Origin: Trichoderma breve
Taxonomy: Eukaryota > Ascomycota > Sordariomycetes > Hypocreales > Hypocreaceae
Length of the DNA: 64,000 nucleotides
NCBI RefSeq assembly: GCF_028502605.1
Contig: NC_079236.1
Location: forward strand, 2,542,001-2,606,000
Direction: 5' to 3'
Numbering within the stretch: the first letter of the stretch is position 1; every line of letters starts with the position of its first letter. Of the stretch, positions 11,113-21,384 are shown one piece after another. The notes beneath the pieces were generated by a model. The model was not told the DNA's origin. It made no database searches and saw only the letters and a program-made list of their open reading frames with translations. The translations under genes and the position numbers were made by a program.

Positions 11113-11845
11113 GGCTGCGGTTGGTGGTTCGATGAGGCGGGTTTATATGGAGGGAGATGATTGATGTATGGTGTTGAAGAGCTTCTCAACGATGGGGAGC
11201 AATTGGTTGTAGATATCGAATTATAATATGAAAAGTAATCCCCAGCGTATATCAGAGGATGATGACGGTGTTATTGCAACCGCCAATGCCTTATACGAGA
11301 TGCTGTTCTGGTATAATTGGCATCAAGAGTGTGTTGTAGATGGACGATTGATAAAAAAGATCCATCCTTATCCAGCCCCTCGACGCGTCTTTCACTTTGA
11401 CGCGTTGCTAGCGCTAGTTGCTCCATCCTTACAGCGCATAGCTCAGTAAAGCTCGCCGCTGGAGCTCAGCAACACGTGCTGGGAGCTGTCCGAAAAACGG
11501 GCCCGGCTAGCGCTCTTTGCAGCACTCATGAGCTGTTCCATCACTGCCAACCCCCGCCTAAAATGCTAAAATGCCATTACTGGTCTCATACTGGTCCGTC
11601 TCTTCTGCGCGCAGCTCTTCAATTCAACACGTCAACATCCACTAAAATCGCGTCGCCCAAATCTCGACTCGGGCCAGCGCAAACTCGAAGCTCGGCGTCG
11701 CCTGCGGATTGAGGCAGCGGAAACCGAATATTTTTTTTTTTTGGACCAAGCGGCCGCTGGGAGGTTTTTTTTTTTGTTTCTTCGTCCGTGGATTTTTCGC
11801 ACCCTTGACCGAATCCCGACCGGCCTCTTTTTTTTTTTACCCATC
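11113..11845. promoter_or_regulatory. Divergent promoter region with three poly-T tracts
   Basis: About 730 bp between the RNase H2A start (-) and the CENP-C start (+). Three T runs of roughly 11-13 bases lie near 11,730-11,743, 11,766-11,776 and 11,828-11,839, all within 120 bp of the CENP-C ATG. Poly(dA:dT) tracts keep yeast promoters nucleosome-poor; the same role here is inferred. Confidence 0.55.
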
Positions 11846-14084
11846 ATGCCTCGAGGCGGAGGGCGGAGAGGCGACTCTTCAGCTGAGCCGGAAGCTCTCC
11901 ATGAGCTCGGAGTTCGAGGCCGGTACGTTTTGGCGCTTGGACGAGAGACGAATCTTGTAGGGCCTGTGACGGCGGCAGCGCTGATGTGGTGCAAATAGGA
12001 AAACCGGCGCTTTCTTGAAAGACACGGGCGAGCGCGATGAGCATGGCATGCAGCCTCTGGATGCCATTTTCTCGTCGCCCGCAGTCACTCGCGGGGACGA
12101 ATCCGGAAGCGAGGACATGGAGATATCATCAAGTGAGCTTTGTCGCATTGTTGGTTCGCTGGGTTTCATGGGCGAATGACAATTCTCAATTCCAAGAAAA
12201 GCATGGCTGACACCCTCTTTTGCGAAATCTAGGTGCTGGACCAGGGCCAAGAACAGTCCTCAAGAACCGGCGCAGCATCGAGTACTTTGTCCCCCATCCT
12301 TGAGCTCGAAACGAACCCAAACTTACCTGTAACAGAATTGCAAACGAACGATCATCCTCTCCCACGCGCAATCCTAGCGCCGAAAAGGCAGCCCGAAGGC
12401 TTAACTTTGCCAGCAAGGCCGGAAACAAAGCAGCGAAGACGAATGGGAAACAAAAGGCGACGGCGCTGAATGGATTTTCACGGCACGGAGACGATTCGGA
12501 ATCGGAGGAGCTGGACGATGTCATGGGCGCGACCGGAAACAGGGCGACGATTGATGCTGAGGAATCTATACTGATGGTCGATTCGATACCAAACGATTCA
12601 CCGAGGCCCACCAAAAAAGCTGCACAGAGACAATATGGCGATTCATCGCCGCAGAAGAAGCGCGGAAAGCAGACCAAGGCGCCAGCGCAGGCAAAGCCTA
12701 AAGCAGCTCCTCGAGCTCCCGTAAGAGAGCCTTCAGAAGAGCTAGATGCTGAAGAACCAGAAGAGGAGCCCGAAGAAGAAGAGTTGGGGCAGGAGGAAGA
12801 GGAAGAAGAGGAGGAGGAGTTGCCGAGTGTCAAGCAAAAGGGGCGGTCAAACAAGGAATCGAAACGCCGCGTGGAAGCACCATCATCATCCCAGACATCG
12901 AAGAAGCGAGGACCGCCGCGAAAGTCTCTCCGTGAAGATACGCCAGAAGAAGCACAAGAGCAGTCAGAGGAAGAGCCGCAGGAGGAGGATGAAGATGAAG
13001 AGGAGCTTGTGCCCCGGAAGAAGCAGAAAACTACCGGACCCTCAAAAGCCCAGCCGAAAGCAAAGCCTTCGAATAAGGGGAAAGCTCCTGCTCGCGGTGG
13101 AATTGTTGTACCGGTAGCAGCGAGCAAGGCAAAGGCCAAACCCAAGACCAAAGCTGAATCCCAACCCAAGACTAAGGGCCGGCCTGGGAGGAAGCCCAGG
13201 GACGCGGATGCCGAGGATGGGGATGTGGGAGAGACGTCGTTTGCGGCTCTGCAGCGTGGTCCACCTATGCCAAAATCTCGTGGTTTGGTATCCATGCGCA
13301 AGGACTTGGACAGCATAACGCAGACGAGGTCCGGGCGACATTCTTACCGGCCTATCCAGTATTGGAGAGGCGAGCAGGTGGTCCGGGAGGATGAGGAGCA
13401 AGCTGATATGTTTGCAAAGGATCGATTCGTCATGCCAAGCATCAAGGAAGTTGTGCGTGTGCCTGAGGAGGAGGTGTCCAGCAGAGTGGCTCCATCACGA
13501 GGCAAAGGGCGGCCCAAACCGAAGAAGGCCGTGGTGGAAGAAGACTATGAGGCATGGGAGATCAACCCAGGCACTGTCGAGGGCGAAATCGTGATATGGG
13601 AGACGGAGCATGAAGAACACCCTCCAGCAGACGACGAGCCCGTCCAGGTAACGGACGAGCGCATCGCCCTATCGGCCAAGGCGGTGCAGACATCGGAGAT
13701 TCGCGATGCGACGTTCCGGTTCGCAAAGACGCTGACGATGCCGTTTATGGGTGCCGGTGTGGTTGATCTGCCTCCTGGTGGCGAGAAACGGCCCAAGAAT
13801 TCACGGAAGATGCACATGGTCTTTTTCGTGCACACGGGAAAAGTCATGGTGACGATCAACGAGGCACAGTTTCGCATATCCGCGGGCGGTATGTGGTTTG
13901 TGCCGAGAGGTAAGCATTTTCAATCCTTTTCATAGTCAAAAGGCATGTTCTAATATTGATGTAAACAGGCAACTATTACAGCATCACAAACGACTACGAC
14001 AATCCCAGTCGAGTCTTCTTCTGCCAGGCCTGCGAGATATCACCCACGCAATATGAAGCTTCGCAGATGAGCATCGCAGCATAA
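11846..14084 (+). CDS. CENP-C/Mif2 inner kinetochore protein
   Basis: Five exons, 11846-11922, 11999-12132, 12233-12281, 12336-13909 and 13969-14084, give 649 residues. CENP-C binds CENP-A nucleosomes and recruits outer kinetochore proteins. The spliced N-terminus reads ELGVRGRKTGAFLKDTGERD then EHGMQPLDAIFSSP, the Mif2 N-terminal signature, and is assembled only when intron 1 is removed. The middle is a low-complexity Lys/Glu-rich region. The CENP-C motif TRSGRHSYRPIQYW falls near residues 417-430, and the Mif2 cupin dimerisation fold (HMVFFVHTGKVMVTINE, GGMWFVPRGNYYSI) ends the protein across the last intron. Intron 3 (12282-12335, 54 bp, GTACTT...CAG) is the least certain splice. The overlapping 376-codon antisense ORF is a low-complexity shadow. 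Confidence 0.93.
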
Positions 14085-14840
14085 TGAGATAAAAAGAAAA
14101 GAGAAAGACATAAGCGAGTTGAATTACCGATTTCATGGCCATGACGATTCCACCATCCACCCACCTACCCTCCCTCTTCAATACGACTTGACCACCCCCC
14201 TCTTTTTTCCATCGACAGCGTATTTCTCCCATTCATTTTTTCTCGTTGGCGCAGCAAGCTTTTTCTTGTCGTACTTTTCTCTCTTCTTTCATTCGATTAT
14301 AACGAAGCACACACACAAAAAGGGAGGTGGGGAGGAAAGAGAAATGTCAAATGTTCATTTTGTTCATCTTCAGAAGGCGCAAGGGCGGGCTGATTGTTCG
14401 GATGGGTTTGGTAGGGAGGGGAGTATTTGTGGATTTTTTCTTGTTTCTTGTTCTTGTTTTTCTTTAATCTGGTTTACAAAGCTTTCGAGGCGTGAAATGA
14501 GATGCATTCTATTTTCTGTCTCTCCATTTGTTTGTATGGAATTCATTGATGTTTGTATTACGTGACTTGTCGTTGTTATGAGATACGGTATGTTCACCTA
14601 TATCTGTATGCGTAGTATTGATTGATGCTTATGAGGCGGAGGAAAGGGAAATCAGAATGCCAATTATGGGCTTTAAGATCACGAGTAGCCAATGCAACAA
14701 GCTCATTAACTGTGGTGAAAGCAGAATTGATGGCTTATTTCCTATTCATACAATCCATCCATACATACATAAGACACGCTCATAACATCTCTCTCATCAT
14801 ACATGTATGATACAACCAGACAACTAGACTACATCCCACA
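14085..14840. other. Convergent 3' intergenic region
   Basis: About 755 bp between the 3' ends of CENP-C (+) and YME2 (-), T-rich on the plus strand. The longest ORF here (14119-14565, 148 codons) has no recognisable features and begins just past the CENP-C stop, so it is probably 3' UTR. No RNA gene is seen. Confidence 0.5.
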
Positions 14841-17567
14841 TCAAAACTCCTCATTCATAATCTTCTTCAAGCCGCCCATCTCCCTCTCCAGCTGCGCAAT
14901 CTTCCTCTGCCCAGCATCCAGCTTACCCAGCAGATACATGACTCTACCCGCCGACTCCCCAGTATGCCGCGGCAGGCCACCCAGCAGCTGCAGCTCCTTC
15001 TCCACCGTATCAATGTTCTTTGCTTCGACTTTGGCCATTTCGGTGAGAACCGCCAGGTCCATCTTTGCGCGAAGCACGCGGTCCTTGACGAGGACGCTGA
15101 ACGCTGCCTGGTGGAGGGGCTTGCCGGCTATAATCGTCTGAGGTCGTCCCTGGTGCGTCGTGACGGTGATGAGCTCTGCACCGGCGAGGCTCTCAATGGC
15201 GGCCTCTCCATTTGCTGCGTAGGATGAGAGGGATGAGGCGAAGGTAGGCGAGAGAAGAACCTGGTGATAGCGCAGAGTTGGATTCTCAGAGAGAGCCTTG
15301 ATCAAGTGCCATGCCTGCTCGGTAGACCATCTCCTGTCCGCGTCAGCTGTCCTTCCGAGAAGATACATTTTAACAATATCAGTGGCATCCTCGGTGACAA
15401 TCTCTTCAACAGCCTCCTGAGGCGTTTGTCCCGCCCTGAGTCGGCGGGCCAGGAACTCGAGATCTGTCAAGCGGCCTCCCAGGACCTTGATGCCAGCGTC
15501 CAATCCCGCCAAGCTAGGTCGCTGAGACGGTTTCTTGTTCTCCTCGCCTAGCTCTTCCTCCTCTTGTGCCTCACGCTTCAAATCTTCTTCCACACGCGTG
15601 ATGACAAAGTTCTTTGCCACGTCAGCATCTAGGTCACCTAGGGATAGAGTGCGGAAGACTCTGTCTGGCATGGCTTTGGTAAGGGACTTTGAGTAGGCAG
15701 AGTCGCTGGTGAGGAACACTACGTGAGCAATGTTGTTCTGGACAACTGTTGCTGCCCACTCTGCAATCATATCGTACACAATGCTAGAGTCTTCATTCTT
15801 GTGAAGGAAGTTGTCAACGACAATGATTGGGCGCTGCTCTGGGTGAGCCTCCAAGTAGGCATCCTCGGAAATATTGGCATCCTTGTCTGTTTTGTGTCGT
15901 TCCGAAAGGGCGACATGCTTGAGAGCGGTGGCGGTGGTATGCAAGATCTTGTTCAACTGCGATTCCAGCGTCTCCGAGAATCCAGATTTGACGCCTGTCG
16001 TGCCCTGAACTGCGAGATCAATCATGCTGCTGATGCTGTTTGCCCATGAGAACACAGGCCGATATCCAACTGCCGTGGCTAGCTTCTTGATGGTGCCAGC
16101 TTCGCCATTGGCTTCCGTAATCGGTTTACAATCAATGAGAACGACATTTTTGCGCCCGCTCAGAGTTTGGCTCATAACCATCTCGGCTTTCCCAGAGCCT
16201 CTTGGGCCAGTGACGACAATAAAGGTATCTGAGCTGCCATCAAGCCAGCTCTGTAGCTGTTCGATGAGATCCTTGCGATGCTTCCATATCGTACCAAGAC
16301 CTTCGATATGCGCTTCATTCTTGTGGAAAGAGAAGCTTCCGGCCTGTGACTTGAACCACTTGTAAATTCTCCAGTCCGTGTAGCGAAGAGAGTGCTGCAC
16401 GTGCACTTTGATGAAAAACATTCGAATAGGGTCAAAGATCATGACGGAGACACCGGCGATGAGCGCGGCCACGATAGGAATGACAATTCGGGGGTGAGTC
16501 GTGAGCCAATTCCATATGCTGTGGGCCTTTTCTCGTTTCACGTAGGATAATCGCAGTTTGGTTCCATTCTTGCCTCCTCCTTGAGCTTCGCTGAGAACGA
16601 AACCGTGCAGGCAGTTCCGCGCCATGATGGTATCGCGCAGGGTAGGAAAGCCAATCTGAGCATACCGCGGCGTAATCTTTGAATCAGCCGGCTGAGGAAT
16701 GATGTCCGCAATCTTTCCGTAACGGCGGAACAGGCTGTAAAGAACCTCCTCGGGGAGCTCCTCGGGAGCAGCGCCAGGTTCGGGAGGGACAAATTCCACC
16801 ATGAGCAGAGGCGATGGATATCGATGCAGATCCTCAAGCCAGGGAACTCCTCGAACGAGACGGGCTCGAATTCGACGGAAGGGATTGAACCACGGCTTAA
16901 TTGGCTCTTCTCTTAGCTTTTTCAACAGCTTGGCTAGCCAACAGTCAGTAAGTCAAGGTAGAGATATTTATGGCGTTTCAGTTACCTTCAATCTCTGTAA
17001 CATTCAGACTAGCATCATACTCAAACTTGACAAACGCTCCGCCATCTTTGAGCCGTGGTAAAATCTCCGTTACTTTGATGGGCAAGTTTTCTGGTATCGC
17101 TCTCTTCACCAATTGAATTGGATCCATGATACCCAAAGAGGAGCTATTGAAGCGCTTCATGAGGTCCGTCAGCTGCTGATCTGTTTCTGCCTGGCGACTC
17201 AACAGCGGAGTGAGCTTAAGAGGGAACAAATCTGTTTAAAAGAGGTCAAGTCAATAGGGTATCAGTCACAAGAGTCAATGAGCATTTCCTTACTGTCGAA
17301 AAAGAGAATCGACTCGTTGGATTTGACATCGAATCGCCCACTCTCTTGCTCCTCAGATGGAGACGAATCCTGCTTCTTCTCAGCAGCATCACCCTCACTC
17401 AAAGGCATCGCCGTTGTCGTCTCCCAAATCCTCTGCCCAGCTCGCCATCTCATCAGCCCATAATCAGTCCGTCTTGTCGCAACATGAGCCGCCGCAGGCC
17501 ATGATCGTAGCGCCCGCGCGCTGCTGGATCGCGCCGCCAGCAAGGCAAGGCTTCGCGAGGGAATCAT
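14841..17567 (-). CDS. YME2: Mitochondrial escape protein 2 (YME2/PRP13)
   Basis: Exons on the minus strand are 17567-17294, 17231-16986 and 16933-14841, giving 870 residues. Yme2 is a mitochondrial inner-membrane protein that affects mitochondrial DNA maintenance and escape in yeast. The Arg/Ser-rich N-terminus (MIPSRSLALLAARSSSARAL) looks like a matrix presequence. SNESILFFDNLFPLKLTPLL, formed by splicing, is a family hallmark. An RRM-like region (about 215-290) is followed by a transmembrane helix (about 324-342) and a NTPase-like region with GPRGSGK near 416-422 and IIVVDNFLHK as a Walker-B-like strand. An ATG 27 bp upstream (17594) is an alternative start. Introns are 62 bp and 52 bp. 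It diverges from the Emi1-like gene. Confidence 0.92.
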
Positions 17568-18046
17568 GACAGCTCTTTGCCACAGAAACTGCACATTTCG
17601 CTATTCGCAAGAGTTGATGTGAAGAGAGAAACCAAAACGTTCTGTTTATTGAGCTCTCATATAGTGCAGTATAGCATGACGAGCTAGTTGTAGGGCCAAT
17701 GAGGTCATAGGAATCCATCGCAACCCAGCTGCTTGCCAGACTAGGAAAAGCCAAGACTTCGGGAAAGCTGTTTTCCCGGCCGAAAATGCGATTGTCGATT
17801 GACCTTGATGACCTGGAAAAAAGATGCTTCAACTTGACGGCCAAGAAAGAAAAGAACGGCGGGCAGGCTAATTCTGTTACTCAACCAACTCCAACTAAAT
17901 TCAATCCCGAATCAACGGCTTTCACTCTTTTACAAAAGAGCGTAAAAGTAGCCAACCTGTCACTCAATCTCAAACCCGCAGCCTGAGCGCATTGATATCG
18001 ATCCATTTGCATACAAATACATCGCATTTCTACGAATATCTTTAAA
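17568..18046. other. Divergent promoter region of YME2 and the Emi1-like gene
   Basis: About 450-480 bp shared upstream region. Both genes have mitochondrial links, so co-regulation is possible, but I recognise no specific site. No gene is seen. Confidence 0.45.
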
Positions 18047-18775
18047 ATGGGCTGGCTCTGGTCATCATCGTCCCCCAAACTACCAACTGATCAATCTCCT
18101 TCCTCCGCTTCTCCTCAACCTTCACAATCAACTCCTCCACCTCCTTCATCAACATCCAGTTCTTCTCAAGCTCCCAACGAGCCCGTCGACCCCGAAATCC
18201 AAAAACTCCTCGACCTCTTCAACAAGTCCGACAACACAACACCCAAACCCTCCTCTTCAACCTCATCATCATCACAATCCCCCTCCGTCATCACATCATG
18301 GCTCTCCTCAAAACTCTCCACCGCCCCCGAAGCCCCCCCCGTTCCCCATCTCGACCCTGTCACCGAATCCCTCCTCCCAACCGACATGTCCTGCCGCCAG
18401 GCCTTCGACCTCGCCTGGTCCTGCAACTCCCTCGGCGGCCAGTGGAACGCCGTCTACCGCCACGGCGAGATGCGCTCCTGCAGCCACCTCTGGGACGACT
18501 TCTGGTTCTGCATGCGCACAAAGTCCTACTCCGGAACCCTCAAGGAGAAGGCCGTCCGCGAGCACTACCGCCGCAAGGAGTACGAAAAGTACTATGCGCC
18601 TGGGAGCCGCAGCAGCGAGGACGTCTGGCAGGCGAGGGAGCAAAAGGTTGCGCCGGGGACTGCCTTTGCTGAGGCTGTTGAGATTGCCAAAGTTGATGAC
18701 AATGAGTGGAGGAAGTTGGAGGAGGAGAGGAGGAGGAAGATACGGCAGGATTTGGGATATGACAAGAAAGAATGA
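18047..18775 (+). CDS. Emi1-like DUF3128 protein with twin CX9C motif
   Basis: Single exon, 242 residues. The first ~115 residues are Ser/Pro-rich and probably disordered. The conserved part starts near residue 107 with DMSCRQAFDLAWSC and continues with MRSCSHLWDDFWFCM. Each contains Cys-x9-Cys, the twin CX9C helix-hairpin of mitochondrial intermembrane-space proteins oxidised by the Mia40 pathway. The family is DUF3128, named for yeast Emi1 (early meiotic induction). A charged C-terminal helix (EEERRRKIRQDLGYDKKE) ends it. The CX9C spacing is read directly. Location in the intermembrane space and a role in respiration or sporulation are inferred from the family. Confidence 0.88.
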   Translation: MGWLWSSSSPKLPTDQSPSSASPQPSQSTPPPPSSTSSSSQAPNEPVDPEIQKLLDLFNKSDNTTPKPSSSTSSSSQSPSVITSWLSSKLSTAPEAPPVPHLDPVTESLLPTDMSCRQAFDLAWSCNSLGGQWNAVYRHGEMRSCSHLWDDFWFCMRTKSYSGTLKEKAVREHYRRKEYEKYYAPGSRSSEDVWQAREQKVAPGTAFAEAVEIAKVDDNEWRKLEEERRRKIRQDLGYDKKE

Positions 18776-19359
18776 GGAGCAGAATTTGATGATGGCCTCT
18801 AGAGAGAGAGACACTACCTTGTATATTATTATTGCTACTACCACTACACCGATATAGCCTAGATATCCAGACTTTCTTCTCTTGTGTAATTCATTGTGAG
18901 AGGATATGCAGAACAGCTGCTTTTTGCATCGAGGAAAACTTCATCACAGCCGTCCACTCTCACACAGGAGATGCACCTGATTTAAGAAAAGTGTTCTACT
19001 ACATCAATCGTACAAATATCGTTGCATTCAACAGCATCTCAACATTCACTTCAATATCAGGCGAACACATTCACATATTCATAGGCAATGAAAACGAGTA
19101 ATTTGGTTCTAAACCATTTGAATTTTTTTTAATTCCCTTAAAACTCATTAAAATACAACCAGGGCCAGCGTTCCCGCCCAGCTTTTTACCCTTCATGTCC
19201 GTGATATGCTAGTTACGATAAAAGCAAAAACTCAAAGAAAGAATCTAATCATGGCATCATCCCTTGATCCCCTAGAGTAGGCCTCCACACATCGTAGACG
19301 GAATACCAATCTGGAAGCTCAAGTCTGATGTTGGGGTATCAAAACAGCTTTTTGTGAAT
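18776..19359. other. Convergent 3' intergenic region
   Basis: About 580 bp between the 3' ends of the Emi1-like gene (+) and HSP70 (-). No gene is seen; it is probably both 3' UTRs. Confidence 0.5.
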
Positions 19360-21384
19360 TTAGTCGACCTCCTCGACGGTGGGGCCGTCATCGCCACCAG
19401 CGTGGGGAGCGCCGCCAGCGCCAGGGAAGCCGCCGGGGCCGCCGGGCATGCCACCGGGCATGCCACCCTCACCACCAGCTCCGTAGAACTTCATCATGAT
19501 GGGGTTGGCGACACCCTCGAGCTCCTTCTGGTGCTCCTCGTACTCCTCACGAGTGGCCTGCTGGTTCTCATCGAGCCACTGGACGATCTTGTCGATCTCG
19601 GTCTTGAGGGTCTCCTTGTCGCCGGCCTCAATCTTCTCGTCGACCTTGGGGTCGTTGAGAGTGTTGCGGAGAGAGTAGGCGTAAGACTCAAGGCCGTTCT
19701 TGGCAGAGACACGGCGGCCCTCAGCCTCGTCCTCCTCCTTGTACTTCTCGGCGTCAGACAGCATGCGCTCAATCTCTTCCTTGGACAGGCGGCCCTTGTC
19801 GTTGGTGATGACAATCTTGTTGGACTTGCCAGTGCCCTTCTCAACGGCGGAGACGTTCATGATACCGTTGGCATCGACGTCGAAGGTGACCTCAATCTGG
19901 GGAACACCACGAGGGGCGGGGGGAATGCCAGTGAGCTCGAACTTGCCGAGCAGGTTGTTGTCCTTGGTGCGCTGGCGCTCACCCTCGTAGACCTGGATGA
20001 GCACACCAGGCTGGTTGTCAGAGAAGGTGGAGAAGACCTCGGACTTCTTGGTGGGGATGGTGGTGTTGCGGGGGATGAGCTTGGTCATCATGCCACCAGC
20101 AGTCTCGATACCCAGAGACAGGGGAGCGACATCGAGAAGCAGGATCTCGTTGGTGGACTTGGAAGAGGTGTCACCAGACAGAATGGCGGCCTGGACGGCA
20201 GCACCGTAGGCAACGGCCTCGTCGGGGTTGATGGACTTGTTGGGCTCCTTGCCGTTGAAGTAGTCGGTGATGAGCTTCTGGATACGGGGGATACGGGTGG
20301 AGCCACCGACGAGGACGATCTCGTGGACCTGGGACTTGTCGATCTTGGCATCGGCAAGGACACGGTCAACGGGCTGGATGGTGGATCGGAAGAGATCCTG
20401 GCACAGCTCCTCGAAACGGGCACGAGTGATGGAGGTGTAGTAGTCGATACCCTCGAAGAGAGAGTCGATCTCAATGGAGGTCTGAGCAGACGAAGACAGA
20501 GTTCGCTTAGCACGCTCGCAAGCAGTGCGGAGACGGCGAAGAGCACGAGCGTTGGTGGACAGATCCTGGTCAGAAGTTAGTACATGCAGGTTCTGGGGGG
20601 ATTCAGATGTGTCTGTAGGGGAATTACTAACCTTCTTGTTCTTGCGCTTAAATTCGTTAACAAAGTGGTTGACAAGGCGGTTGTCGAAATCTTCACCACC
20701 CAAGTGAGTGTCACCGGCAGTGGACTTGACCTCGAAGATACCCTCCTCAATGGTCAGGAGGGAGACATCGAAGGTACCACCACCGAGATCGAAGATGAGG
20801 ACGTTGCGCTCACCCTCGACCTTCTTGTCAAGGCCGTAGGCGATGGCAGCAGCGGTGGGCTCGTTGATGATACGCAGGACATTGAGACCGGCAATGAGAC
20901 CGGCGTCCTTGGTAGCCTGACGCTGGCTGTCGTTGAAGTAGGCGGGGACAGTGATGACGGCGTTGTTGACGGTGGTTCCGAGGTAGGACTCGGCGGTCTC
21001 ACGCATCTTGGTCAGGATCATGGAGGAGATCTCCTCGGGGGTGAAGGTCTTCTTCTCGCCCTTGAACTCGACCTCGACGACGGGCTTGGAGCCCTTGTCG
21101 ACGATCTTGAAGGGGAAGTGCTTCATGTCAGCCTGGACCTCGGAGTCGGCAAACTTGCGTCCGATCAATCGCTTGGCGTCGAAGACGGTGTTCTGGGGGT
21201 TCATGGCGACCTGGTTCTTGGCCGCATCACCGATCAGACGCTCGGTGTCGGTGAAGGCAACGAACGAAGGGGTCGTTCGGTTACCCTGGTCGTTGGCGAT
21301 GATATCACATCGGTCCTCACGGAAGATACCGACGCAAGAGTACGTAGTACCCAGGTCGATACCGACGGCTGGTCCCATAGACAT
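19360..21384 (-). CDS. Cytosolic HSP70 chaperone (SSA type)
   Basis: Exons 21384-20632 and 20565-19360 give 652 residues. This ATP-driven chaperone folds new and stress-denatured proteins in the cytosol and nucleus. Seen are the N-terminal [40 protein letters not shown], the substrate-binding region, a Gly/Met/Pro-rich linker and the cytosolic C-terminal GPTVEEVD, which binds TPR co-chaperones. A 66-bp stretch (20566-20631) begins GTTAGT, contains TACTAAC and ends CAG. Removing it joins KRKNKK to [20 protein letters not shown], the uninterrupted family sequence. That intron is a multiple of three and has no stop, so the unspliced frame also stays open. An ATG at 21378 is an alternative start. 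Long antisense ORFs opposite the gene are codon-bias shadows. Confidence 0.96.
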   Translation of the reverse strand: MSMGPAVGIDLGTTYSCVGIFREDRCDIIANDQGNRTTPSFVAFTDTERLIGDAAKNQVAMNPQNTVFDAKRLIGRKFADSEVQADMKHFPFKIVDKGSKPVVEVEFKGEKKTFTPEEISSMILTKMRETAESYLGTTVNNAVITVPAYFNDSQRQATKDAGLIAGLNVLRIINEPTAAAIAYGLDKKVEGERNVLIFDLGGGTFDVSLLTIEEGIFEVKSTAGDTHLGGEDFDNRLVNHFVNEFKRKNKKVSNSPTDTSESPQNLHVLTSDQDLSTNARALRRLRTACERAKRTLSSSAQTSIEIDSLFEGIDYYTSITRARFEELCQDLFRSTIQPVDRVLADAKIDKSQVHEIVLVGGSTRIPRIQKLITDYFNGKEPNKSINPDEAVAYGAAVQAAILSGDTSSKSTNEILLLDVAPLSLGIETAGGMMTKLIPRNTTIPTKKSEVFSTFSDNQPGVLIQVYEGERQRTKDNNLLGKFELTGIPPAPRGVPQIEVTFDVDANGIMNVSAVEKGTGKSNKIVITNDKGRLSKEEIERMLSDAEKYKEEDEAEGRRVSAKNGLESYAYSLRNTLNDPKVDEKIEAGDKETLKTEIDKIVQWLDENQQATREEYEEHQKELEGVANPIMMKFYGAGGEGGMPGGMPGGPGGFPGAGGAPHAGGDDGPTVEEVD

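Noticed and set aside
12186..13316. 376-codon minus-strand ORF opposite CENP-C
   Set aside because: It is a Ser/Phe-rich low-complexity translation produced by the Lys/Glu-rich middle of CENP-C.
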